DNA from: Bacteroides sp. MSB163
GTDB taxonomy: Bacteria; Bacteroidota; Bacteroidia; Bacteroidales; Bacteroidaceae
Direction: 5' to 3'
NCBI RefSeq assembly: GCF_036416795.1
Contig: NZ_CP143867.1
Span: forward strand, 3,278,001-3,342,000
DNA: 64,000 nt
The translations under genes were made by a program, and so were the position numbers. How positions within the stretch are numbered: the stretch's first letter is position 1; the number at the start of each line of letters is the position of its first letter. The notes beneath the pieces are model-generated. The model had not been told where the DNA came from. It made no database searches and saw only the letters and a list, made by a program, of their open reading frames with translations. Below are positions 6,861-16,200 of this stretch, one piece after another.

Positions 6861-8864
6861 ATGAAAAACAGTATGAGAAACAAGAGTTTTTTGCATGCAT
6901 TGTTAATAGGATGTGCTCTGAATTTCTGTGCAAGCTTGGACTTTATATTATTGTCATCTTGTTCCGATAATGCAATGCAAGAGGTAGTGCCGCCGGAAGA
7001 ACCGGTGGAACCCGTTGAGCCTGATCCGGAACCGGGAAATAAGAATACATTGCCTCTTCTAAGTGTAGTGGGACGTTATCTGAAGAATGTGGAAGGGGAG
7101 ATAGTCAATCTGCATGGTTTTACGCAGACTTACAGCCCTTTCTTCAATAACAATGCCTGGGGTAACTATGATGTGCAGGCATGCCTCAACTATAATAAGA
7201 GGATGGTGGATGAAATCGTTGCTGCCGGATGGAAGTTCAATTTCGTGCGGATGCACCTCGACCCGTATTGGAGTGATGACCCCTCCATGCAGTCTGTGAG
7301 ATATGAAGGACATGAACGGTTCTCCGAAACTCGCTTTCGGAAGTATCTTGAAGAGTTGTTTGTGCCGATGGCAGAATACTTTATTTCCAAAGGAATGTAT
7401 GTGGTGATGCGTCCGCCCGGAGTCTGTCCGGCTGATGCTCCCTATCAAGGTATAGAAATAGGAGACACTTATCAGCAGTTTTTGCTCAAAGTGTGGAATA
7501 TTGTTTCGCAACATCCTAAGCTGAAAAATAATATGGATGTCATGTTCGAGCTTGCCAATGAACCTGTCAGAATAAAAGGTACTGACGGAACATACGGCAG
7601 TAGCGGTGATGGTCATTTCAAGAACCTCCAACTCTACTTTCAGGCTATAGTAGACAAAATACGTGCCAATTGTCGCAACATTGTTTGGGTGCCGGGATTG
7701 TCTTATCAGTCATCTTACGCCGGATATGCCACTCACCGTATCAAAGGGGAGAACATAGGCTTTGCCGTTCACTGCTATCCCGGTTGGTATGGTAGCGATG
7801 CTGAGGAAGACAGCGGTGAAGGAATCGGCTCTTCCACAGGAGGAGGTTATGAAGCTTTTCAGCGGGGGTGGGATGCGCAAGTAGGCCCTGTGGCGGCTTT
7901 CGCTCCTATCATGGTGACTGAAATAGACTGGGCTCCGAAGAAATATGATGCCACTTGGGGTAAAAGTATTACAGGAACAGCTGGTGGTGAAGGTTTTGGT
8001 GCCAACTTCAAATATATAGCTGATAATTCAGGTAATGTTTCCTGGTTATTCTTTACAACGAGGTCACATGAGTTGGCAGCGTTTAAAGATGTGCCGGGTG
8101 AACCGGGTAATTACACTTTTCTCAATGATCCCGAGGCCTGCCCGTGGGCGATGTACCATTGGTTCAAGGAATATGCTGAAGGGATAGTAGTGAATGGGGA
8201 ACTGGAAAAACTGGAGTTGATGGGACAAGAGGGGGAACTTCGTCTGCAAATGGGTGGTACGAATTATCTCAAAGTGAAAGCTGTTTATTCTGATGGAACG
8301 GTACGGATGGTGACTGCGGAGGCGACTGTCAACAGCTCAGATACAAACGTGCTGAAAGTAGAACAGGCAGCCAAATTAGTAGCTGTAGCACCCGGTGAAG
8401 CTACGGTAACCGTTACGTATCAATCGGCTGCCGGAGTCAGTAAGAAACTGACATTGCAGGTTACGGTAATTTCTCCTTTCTCACTGACAGCAGATGTCTT
8501 CAATCCTTCTATATGGGAGAAAGGCACGTTCGACGAGAACACCCGCACACTGGTGACGGGGCAGTATGGTTTCGGAGGATGGCAATATGACAGTGGACTT
8601 GATTTGTCAGGATATAAGACTGTGACCGTAGAGCTGGGTAACGATAATGAGAGTGGGGTTTCGTTCCGTCTGTTTGATAAAAACAATTATTGGAGTAAGC
8701 CTGCTACGTATGATTTCGGATCTTCGCGTAAGATTGTAGTGGAGTTGGACAATATGAAAGATGAGAACGGAGGAAAGATCGATCCTTCACATCTTTACAT
8801 TGCAGGTTTTTGGTCAACGGGTGGAAAACCTGTTGTGATAGCTAATATCTCCTTAGCAAATTAA
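6861..8864 (+). CDS. GH5 family endo-glycanase lipoprotein with Big_2-like and C-terminal beta domain
   Basis: A predicted 667-residue lipoprotein: a long N-terminal signal ends at LLSSC, followed by an acidic Pro-Glu linker (PPEEPVEPVEPDPEPG). The GH5 TIM barrel (about residues 60-430) has the acid/base Glu at about 234 (ELANEP) and the nucleophile Glu at about 354 (TEIDW). Next come a bacterial Ig-like (Big_2) domain with the VKAVYSDGT and VAPGEATVTVTY signatures and a final beta-sandwich of about 130 residues that may bind carbohydrate. GH5 members in Bacteroides xylan loci (for example GH5_21) act on xylan; I cannot fix the subfamily from sequence alone. It has its own promoter and shares an operator-like motif with the xylan PUL, so co-regulation is likely. 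Hairpins follow the stop. Confidence 0.88.
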   Translation: MKNSMRNKSFLHALLIGCALNFCASLDFILLSSCSDNAMQEVVPPEEPVEPVEPDPEPGNKNTLPLLSVVGRYLKNVEGEIVNLHGFTQTYSPFFNNNAWGNYDVQACLNYNKRMVDEIVAAGWKFNFVRMHLDPYWSDDPSMQSVRYEGHERFSETRFRKYLEELFVPMAEYFISKGMYVVMRPPGVCPADAPYQGIEIGDTYQQFLLKVWNIVSQHPKLKNNMDVMFELANEPVRIKGTDGTYGSSGDGHFKNLQLYFQAIVDKIRANCRNIVWVPGLSYQSSYAGYATHRIKGENIGFAVHCYPGWYGSDAEEDSGEGIGSSTGGGYEAFQRGWDAQVGPVAAFAPIMVTEIDWAPKKYDATWGKSITGTAGGEGFGANFKYIADNSGNVSWLFFTTRSHELAAFKDVPGEPGNYTFLNDPEACPWAMYHWFKEYAEGIVVNGELEKLELMGQEGELRLQMGGTNYLKVKAVYSDGTVRMVTAEATVNSSDTNVLKVEQAAKLVAVAPGEATVTVTYQSAAGVSKKLTLQVTVISPFSLTADVFNPSIWEKGTFDENTRTLVTGQYGFGGWQYDSGLDLSGYKTVTVELGNDNESGVSFRLFDKNNYWSKPATYDFGSSRKIVVELDNMKDENGGKIDPSHLYIAGFWSTGGKPVVIANISLAN

Positions 8865-8875
8865 AAAGACATATC

Positions 8876-8958
8876 AACTCTCATCTTTCCGAGAGTTCGA
8901 TATAATTTGTGCATTTTATAATATCTTTCCTGCATCCTCTGTGAAGAGTGTGCAGGAA
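8876..8958 (+). terminator. Two hairpins downstream of GH5
   Basis: The first is a 7-bp stem (AACTCTC at 8876-8882 with GAGAGTT at 8891-8897). The second is an 8-bp stem (TTCCTGCA at 8927-8934 with TGCAGGAA at 8951-8958) that has further pairing inside. Neither has a strong T-run. One or both probably end the GH5 transcript. Confidence 0.5.
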
Positions 8959-9033
8959 TACAAATCTGTTATATTTATCTAATATTGATATTCAAATGTC
9001 TAAAATTGCAAATCAGTGATCGGATTCATGCCT

Positions 9034-9041
9034 TATTTTTG
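9034..9041 (+). promoter_or_regulatory. -7 promoter box for the esterase and GH95 pair
   Basis: TATTTTTG matches TAnnTTTG, 41 bases upstream of the esterase ATG. The ATGTAAC operator motif seen at GH5 and GH35 is absent here, so control may differ. Confidence 0.55.
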
Positions 9042-9082
9042 CAGATATATATGAATGGTCTGATAAACTTTAAATAAAAGAT

Positions 9083-9967
9083 ATGATGAAGAAGATAATT
9101 GTATGGTTGGCTGCAATGATGTATACACTGTCCGGTTATGCACAAAATGCACCTTGGAATTTTCAGAGTAAAGTAGTTACGGACACTCTTTTTAGTAAAG
9201 TGCTGAATTCAGAGCGTGCCTATACTGTTTTTTTGCCAAAGAGTTTTGAACAGGATAAAGAGAAAAAATATCCGGTCCTGTATCTTTTGCATGGTATGTG
9301 GGAAACCAATCCTGTCTGGGCCGAACGGGGGCATGTAAAAGATGTGATGGATCGTCTTGTAGCCAGTGGGGAAGCGTGCGAAATGATTATTGTTACTCCG
9401 AATGCCGGTGGAAATATTCATATGGAGTGGAACGGATATTTTGATATGCCGGGTTGGAAATATGAGACTTTCTTTTATACGGAATTCTTGCCTTATATAG
9501 AGAAAGAATACAGGGTGATAGGCGATAGACAGCATCGTGCTATTGCGGGATTGTCGATGGGCGGTGGCGGAGCTACTAATTATGGTCAGCGCCATAGTGA
9601 TATGTTCTGTGCAGTCTATGCGATGAGCGCTCTGATGTCTATTCCTGAACAGGGAGCGGTACCTGCTGATGATCCGAATTCGAAAATTGCGATACTTACC
9701 CGTAGTGTTATAGAAAATAGCTGTGTGAAATATGTGATGGAGGCTGACGAGGACCGCAAGGCTGATTTGCGTAGTGTTGCCTGGTTTGTAGATTGTGGGG
9801 ATGATGATTTCCTGCTTGATCGTAATATAGAGTTTTATCAAGCTATGCGTAACACCGGCATACCCTGCCAGTTCAGGGTGCGTGATGGAGGGCATGATTG
9901 GGAATATTGGCACTCGGCTCTTTATCAGTGTTTACCTTTCGTAACCCGGATATTTGGTAAAGAATGA
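9083..9967 (+). CDS. Secreted CE1-type esterase (feruloyl or acetyl-xylan esterase)
   Basis: This encodes 294 residues with a signal peptide ending near SGYAQ. It has the esterase-D/CE1 alpha/beta-hydrolase pattern. Visible parts are the YPVLYLLHG oxyanion strand, the nucleophile Ser at about 158 in GLSMGG, an acidic segment (VDCGDDDFLLD) likely to hold the Asp, and the catalytic His at about 271 (GGHDWEYW). Family members remove ferulate or acetate from arabinoxylan, or act on similar acyl esters; the substrate cannot be read off the sequence. A second ATG follows at once (9086). It is translationally close to the next gene: its stop is 35 bases before the chosen GH95 start, and the longer GH95 frame overlaps it. 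Confidence 0.87.
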   Translation: MMKKIIVWLAAMMYTLSGYAQNAPWNFQSKVVTDTLFSKVLNSERAYTVFLPKSFEQDKEKKYPVLYLLHGMWETNPVWAERGHVKDVMDRLVASGEACEMIIVTPNAGGNIHMEWNGYFDMPGWKYETFFYTEFLPYIEKEYRVIGDRQHRAIAGLSMGGGGATNYGQRHSDMFCAVYAMSALMSIPEQGAVPADDPNSKIAILTRSVIENSCVKYVMEADEDRKADLRSVAWFVDCGDDDFLLDRNIEFYQAMRNTGIPCQFRVRDGGHDWEYWHSALYQCLPFVTRIFGKE

Positions 9968-10002
9968 ATATGTATATAGAAATAATAAATAATAGACAGA
10001 TT

Positions 10003-13000
10003 ATGAGAACATTTGTATTTACATGCTTACTTCTTTTAGGCATGACGACATTTGCACAAGATGCGAATTTTCATGTCTATCTGTGTTTGGGACAATCGAA
10101 CATGGAGGGAAATGCAAAGGTAGAAGCACAGGACACAGTGGCAGTTGACAGCCGTTTTCAGGTATTAGCGGCTGTCGATTGTCCTAATTTGGGGAGAACC
10201 AAAGGGAATTGGTATAAGGCGGTTCCTCCTTTGGCACGTTGCTATACGGGCCTGACTCCGGGTGATTATTTTGGACGGGCTATGGTGGCTAACCTGCCAT
10301 CCAATGTGCGGGTAGGGATTATCAATGTTGCCGTAGGTGGTTGCAGGATAGAACTGTTTGACAAGGATAACTATCAGTCGTACGTAGAAACTTCTCCGGA
10401 CTGGCTGAAGAATATGGTAAAAGAATATGGTGGCAATCCTTATGCACGTTTGGTTGAGATGGCAAAGATTGCTCAAAAGGATGGAGTGATTAAAGGTATT
10501 CTGCTGCATCAGGGAGAGTCGAATACAAATGATAAAGACTGGCCTTCAAAAGTAAAGGGAGTGTATGATAATCTTTTGAAAGATTTGGGATTATCTGCTG
10601 CTAATGTGCCTTTACTGGCGGGTGAGGTGGTACATGCGGATCAGAATGGAGTCTGTGCCAGCATGAATACAATCATTGATAGTTTGCCACAGGTAATTCC
10701 TACTGCACACGTCATATCCTCTGCCGGTTGTCCGGCTGCATTCGATAATCTTCATTTTACAGCCGAGGGATACCGGATGTTGGGAGCACGCTATGCTGCT
10801 AAGATGCTTTCCATTTTGGGATACGGAGATTGGACATCTGCCCAGAATATGAAATTGTGGTATGCCCGTCCGGCACAAGACTGGCTGGAAGCTCTGCCAC
10901 TGGGTAATTCCCGTTTGGGGGCTATGGTTTTTGGCGGAACTGCCCGTGAAGAACTGCAACTCAATGAAGAGACTTTCTGGGCCGGCGGACCTTACAATAA
11001 TAATAATCCCAAAGGATTGCAGGTGTTATCTGAAATACGCCGTCTTATTTTTGAAGGCAAAACTCTGGAGGCACAGAAACTCATTGATGAGAATTATATG
11101 ACGCCTCAGCATGGCATGCGTTACTTGACGATGGGGAGTCTTTTCCTGAATTTCCCAGGGCATGAGAATCCTTCTGAATATTATCGGGATCTGAATCTGG
11201 AGAATGCTACTGCTACCACCCGTTATGAAGTGGACGGAGTGAAGTTTGTCCGTACAGCTTTTGCTTCTTTGAGTGATGATGTGATTATCGTCCGTATTCA
11301 GGCGAATAAGGCAAAGGCTTTGAATTTCGCCATATCATATAACAGTCCGCTGAAATCAAATGTACAAGTAAAAGGTGGTAAACTGATTATCTCCTGTCAG
11401 GGAGTTGAACATGAAGGAATCCCTGCCGCTATGCGTGCCGAATGCCAGGTGCAGGTGAAAACAGATGGTAAAGTGAGTAAGGAAGAAAGCGCACTTGCCG
11501 TGAATGGGGCTACCGAGGCTACTTTGTACATATCGGCGGCTACCAATTTTGTGAATTACCATGATGTCAGTGCAAACGAATCAAAGCGTGCAGCTACTTA
11601 TTTGCAGAAAGCCACTCGTGTTCCTTATGAACAGGCTTTGAAGAGTCATATAGCCTCTTACCGTAAACAATATGATCGTGTGGCTCTGACTTTGGAAAGC
11701 ACTAAAATTTCTGCTTTGGAGACACCTGTCCGTGTGCAACGTTTTATAGAAGGAAATGATATGGCGATGGCGGCTTTGATGTTCCAATATGGTCGTTATT
11801 TGTTGATTTCTTCTTCACAACCCGGTGGTCAGCCTGCCAATCTTCAGGGTATCTGGAATCATAGTCCCTATGCTCCCTGGGATAGTAAATATACGATTAA
11901 TATCAATGCGGAGATGAATTACTGGCCTGCTGAAGTAACCAATCTGAGTGAAACGCATGAACCTTTCTTTGACATGGTGACCGACCTGGCTGTTACGGGT
12001 AGTGAGACAGCTAAGGTTCTTTATGGCGCCAAAGGTTGGGTGGCACATCATAATACAGATATATGGCGTGCCTGCGGACCGGTGGATGCTGCAAGCTTCG
12101 GCATGTGGCCTAATGGAGGTGCCTGGGTGGCACAACATCTGTGGCAACACTATTTGTTTACCGGTGATAAAGAGTTTTTAAAGAAGTATTATCCGATATT
12201 AAAAGGAACTGCTGATTTTTATTTAAGTCATTTGGTGGAACATCCGAAGTATAAGTGGATGGTTACGGTACCTTCCATGTCTCCGGAACATGGTTATCGG
12301 GGTTCACAATCAACGATTACGGCAGGTTGTACAATGGATAATCAGATTGCTTTTGATGCCCTTTACAGTACACTTCTGGCAAGCCGTATTCTGGGTGGTG
12401 ATAAAAAGTATGAAGATTCTTTGCAGGCCATGTTGGGCAAGTTGCCCCCCATGCAGATTGGCAAACATAATCAATTGCAAGAGTGGCTGATTGATGCTGA
12501 TAATCCGTTGGATGACCATCGGCATATTTCGCACTTATATGGTTTATATCCCAGTAATCAGATTTCTCCGACTACAAATCCTGAGTTGTTCCAGGCTGCC
12601 CGCAATACTTTGATACAGCGCGGAGACATGGCTACCGGTTGGAGTATCGGGTGGAAGATTAATTTCTGGGCACGTATGCTGGATGGCAATCACGCTTATA
12701 AGATTATACAGAATATGCTTCATCTTTTGCCTAATGATAAGGTCCAGAAAGAATATCCGGAGGGACGTACATATCCTAATTTATTTGATGCCCATCCACC
12801 TTTTCAGATTGATGGTAACTTCGGTTATACGGCGGGAGTGGCAGAGATGTTGCTACAAAGCCATGATGGTGCGGTACACTTGTTGCCCGCATTGCCCGAA
12901 GCATGGAAAAAAGGAAGTGTGAAAGGCCTTGTTGCCCGTGGTGGTTTTGTTGTGGATATGGAATGGGATGGCGTTCAACTGAAAAAGGCGAAAATACTTT

Positions 13001-13227
13001 CTCGTTTGGGCGGGGTACTGCGCATCCGTTCTTATGTTCCTTTAAAGGGAAAAGGAGTGAAAGTGGCAGACGGTGCTTGCCCGAATCCTCTTTATGCACC
13101 GGCAGTTATAAAAGAACCAATAGTTTCAAAGCTGATAAATCCTCAGGTGCCGGTCCTTTATCGTACTTACGAATATGACATTGTTACTCAGCCGGGAGAA
13201 GACTATTCGCTGGAGCGTAGCATGTAA
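10003..13227 (+). CDS. Secreted SGNH acetylesterase fused to GH95 alpha-L-fucosidase/galactosidase
   Basis: A predicted 1074-residue two-enzyme protein. The start at 10003 is chosen because it gives a clean signal peptide (MRTFVFTCLLLLGMTTFAQ). Residues about 22-280 are a sialate-O-acetylesterase/CE6-like SGNH domain with the block I Ser at about 32 (LGQSNMEG), Gly and Asn blocks, and a FDNLHFTAEGY segment with the Asp-His pair. Residues about 283-1070 are GH95: the N-terminal beta domain starts WYARPAQDWLEALPLGNSRLG, the proposed acid Glu is at about 762 (SPEHGY), and the Asn/Asp residues sit in NAEMNYWPAE and FQIDGNFGYTAG. GH95 enzymes in Bacteroides xylan loci release L-galactose from complex arabinoxylans, so this pairing suits debranching of acetylated cereal xylan. 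It shares a promoter with the CE1 esterase. Confidence 0.9.
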   Translation: MRTFVFTCLLLLGMTTFAQDANFHVYLCLGQSNMEGNAKVEAQDTVAVDSRFQVLAAVDCPNLGRTKGNWYKAVPPLARCYTGLTPGDYFGRAMVANLPSNVRVGIINVAVGGCRIELFDKDNYQSYVETSPDWLKNMVKEYGGNPYARLVEMAKIAQKDGVIKGILLHQGESNTNDKDWPSKVKGVYDNLLKDLGLSAANVPLLAGEVVHADQNGVCASMNTIIDSLPQVIPTAHVISSAGCPAAFDNLHFTAEGYRMLGARYAAKMLSILGYGDWTSAQNMKLWYARPAQDWLEALPLGNSRLGAMVFGGTAREELQLNEETFWAGGPYNNNNPKGLQVLSEIRRLIFEGKTLEAQKLIDENYMTPQHGMRYLTMGSLFLNFPGHENPSEYYRDLNLENATATTRYEVDGVKFVRTAFASLSDDVIIVRIQANKAKALNFAISYNSPLKSNVQVKGGKLIISCQGVEHEGIPAAMRAECQVQVKTDGKVSKEESALAVNGATEATLYISAATNFVNYHDVSANESKRAATYLQKATRVPYEQALKSHIASYRKQYDRVALTLESTKISALETPVRVQRFIEGNDMAMAALMFQYGRYLLISSSQPGGQPANLQGIWNHSPYAPWDSKYTININAEMNYWPAEVTNLSETHEPFFDMVTDLAVTGSETAKVLYGAKGWVAHHNTDIWRACGPVDAASFGMWPNGGAWVAQHLWQHYLFTGDKEFLKKYYPILKGTADFYLSHLVEHPKYKWMVTVPSMSPEHGYRGSQSTITAGCTMDNQIAFDALYSTLLASRILGGDKKYEDSLQAMLGKLPPMQIGKHNQLQEWLIDADNPLDDHRHISHLYGLYPSNQISPTTNPELFQAARNTLIQRGDMATGWSIGWKINFWARMLDGNHAYKIIQNMLHLLPNDKVQKEYPEGRTYPNLFDAHPPFQIDGNFGYTAGVAEMLLQSHDGAVHLLPALPEAWKKGSVKGLVARGGFVVDMEWDGVQLKKAKILSRLGGVLRIRSYVPLKGKGVKVADGACPNPLYAPAVIKEPIVSKLINPQVPVLYRTYEYDIVTQPGEDYSLERSM

Positions 13228-13249
13228 TGATATTAGCAATTTAGTTAAG

Positions 13250-13288
13250 AAAGCCAACTGGTCAATTTATGATTCAGTTGGCTTTTTT
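13250..13288. terminator. Terminator between convergent GH95 and HTCS genes
   Basis: AAAGCCAACTG (13250-13260) pairs with CAGTTGGCTT (13275-13284) and a run of six T follows on the plus strand. On the minus strand it can also act for the HTCS gene that ends at 13292. Confidence 0.88.
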
Positions 13289-13291
13289 GCT

Positions 13292-16200
13292 TTATGATTT
13301 AGCATTGTCAGATAATGGAGACTTTTGTTGTTCTTCCATATAGGTGGTGGGTGGTACTCCGTATAATTCTTTAAAAGCAGTAGAAAAATATGCTATATTA
13401 GTAAAACCTGTAAGGGTAGCGACTTCAGTGATGTTATGATACTGGTTTGCCAATAGTGATGCTGCTTGTTTCAGGCGAACATTGCGTATTAAGTCGCGGG
13501 TTGACTGGTTGGTCAACTCTTTTAGCTTACGGTGCAAATGTACGCGACTGATACCTACTTCAGTTGCTATCATTTCAACATTCAAATCAGGATTACCGAG
13601 GTTGTCATTGATAACTTTCATCACTTTATCAAGCAGCCTGTCGTCAGGTGATTGGACTTTTAGTTTCTTCAACTTCTGTTCTTGCATCTGACTACCGCTG
13701 AAATTATTGCGCAATACTTCTCTGCTCTTGATAAGGTTGATAGCCGTTTTTCTCAGTATTTCGATACTGAATGGTTTCACTATATATGCATCTGCTCCCA
13801 TGTTTAAACCTTCCAGGTTATCTTCTTCCCTTGATTTGGCCGTCAAGAGGATAATTGGTATATGGTTGATGGTTACGTTCTGCTTGATTTTTTTGCAAAG
13901 TGTCAGCCCGTCCATTTCAGGCATCATGATATCACTGATAATCAGATCCGGTTCCTTTTTTAGAATAATTGCAAGAGCTTCTTTTCCATTAGTACACTCG
14001 CTCATATGGAAATCACTTGCCAATTCGCGACAGATGTACTTTCGTATTTCTTCATCATCTTCTACTACCAGAACACGACTCTTTGTTCTGGAGCGTACTT
14101 TTTCGTCTTCTTCATCAACAGGAGAAGTTGGGAGAGCAGTTGTGATATGTACGGGAGAATGGTTATCAGCCGGGTTATTATCTATTTCTTCAGCGCTCAG
14201 ATGTTCCTTACCTAAGGGCAATCGTATAATGAAGCGGGAACCCGGTTTCCCTTCATTATTTTCTGCTTCTATTGTACCATGGTGTAACTCTATTAATGAA
14301 CGGCTTAGATGCAATCCGATACCCGTACCTACATTAGAGTTATTGTGGCTGTTACGGATTTGATAGAAACGCTCAAAAATTCTTCCTATCTCTGCAGGAT
14401 CAATTCCGATGCCGCTATCTTCCACTATTATTTCAAAATAATGTTGTAAAGAGCATGGAGCATTTATGTCGTTACCTGTGCGGAGATAAATATTGATTTT
14501 TCCGTTTTCCGGTGTAAATTTGAACGCATTAGAGATTATGTTCAGGATAACTTTATCAAAATTCTTAGGATCTATCCATGCCTGTAAGCTTTCCATCTCT
14601 GTTTGAAAACTAAGAGTGATATGTTTGGCATTTGCTTGATATTCGAAGGTATAGTATAGATCTCGGATGAAGCCTACGATGTCTACCTCCTGAAATTTCA
14701 GTGACATTTGTCCTTTGTCTATTTTGCGAATATCCATCAGCTGGTTGACCAGGCGCAGAATACGTTCAGCATTCCGATAAATAGTGTGATAGTTTTTCTG
14801 TCGTTCTCCATCTTTATCAGTAGCGATAAGCTTCTGTAATGGGCTTATGATAAGAGACATCGGAGTACGTATCTCATGGGATATATTGATGAAAAACTGC
14901 AATTTGGCTTCATTGATTTGTTCTGCGTGAATATGTTCCAATATTTCCTGACGGGCACGGTAACGATGACGCACCTGGATGATGATGATATAGATGATGA
15001 CTATCAGTAATATTCCATACATTAGCTTTGCCCATCCGGATGCATACCATGCGGGATAAATAGTGATAAGTATTTCTTTAATATCAGAATAGGAGCCATT
15101 ATCTTTTGCTTTCACTTGGAATGTGTAGTCGCCAGGGTTTAGATTACTGAATGAAACTCGGTTGATGCCTTGTTGTAAACTAATCCAGTTGCTGTTGTTG
15201 ATGCGGTATATATAGGTGATTCGCTCTGGGCTGAAAAACTCCATGGCTGAAAATTCAATACTGAAAGAGTTGTCCTTGTGGGAAAGCTGGAAGTGATTGG
15301 CATCCATCACTGCAGTAGTGACAATGTCTTTACTTCCTGATTTCATCCCTTTCTTTACCATTTTATCATGGATATAGAAATCCGTAATCCGAATCTCGGG
15401 CTTTTTATTCGAATTGGTTATTTCTGCCGGATTAAAATAAGTGATACCGTTGGTACCTCCAAAAATCAGTTCACCTTGCTGACATGCAAAGCCGGCTCCT
15501 TTGCTGAATTCATTACCTTGTAATCCGTCACTTGCATAGAAATTAATGAAGCCCTGATTTTTAGGATTGAACCGACTGATTCCATAATTTGTACTGATCC
15601 AAAGATAGCCATCCATATCTTCTTTGATTGCGCATATATAATTGCTTGGCAAACCGTCCACTATTGTGTATTCTTGGATATCAAGACTTTGGGGATTGAG
15701 TCGTTTTAATCCTTTAGACGTTCCTATCCAGATGATTCCATCACTACCCTCGTGAAGGGCATAAATTACATCTTCATATAATATTCTTCTGTTTTTCAGA
15801 GGGGAAATGAAATCCATGTTTTTTATGTCCAAACACCCTAGGCCGTCATAAGTTCCTATGTACAGTTTGCCTTCATCAGTGTATAAGAGACTGTTTATCC
15901 ATGAATTATGTAGCATGTTTATTCTATTCCAGTTGCTGTTGTTATTGGCGAGCATTGAGCATTGGCCTATTTTCCCGGTATTTATATCCATGTAAAACAG
16001 GCCGCCTCCCATAGTTCCTATCCACAATGTCTTGTTATCATCTTCTGCAAAGCAATATATGTTTTCTGTCAAGTTGGACGGCTGTTCCGATAGCTTCAGG
16101 TATTCGCAGCGACCGGTCTTGGAGTCCAGTCGAGCCATGCCGTGAAGGTAAGAGCCTATCCACAGATTGTAGTTGGAGTCTTCAAAGATACTCATGATGG

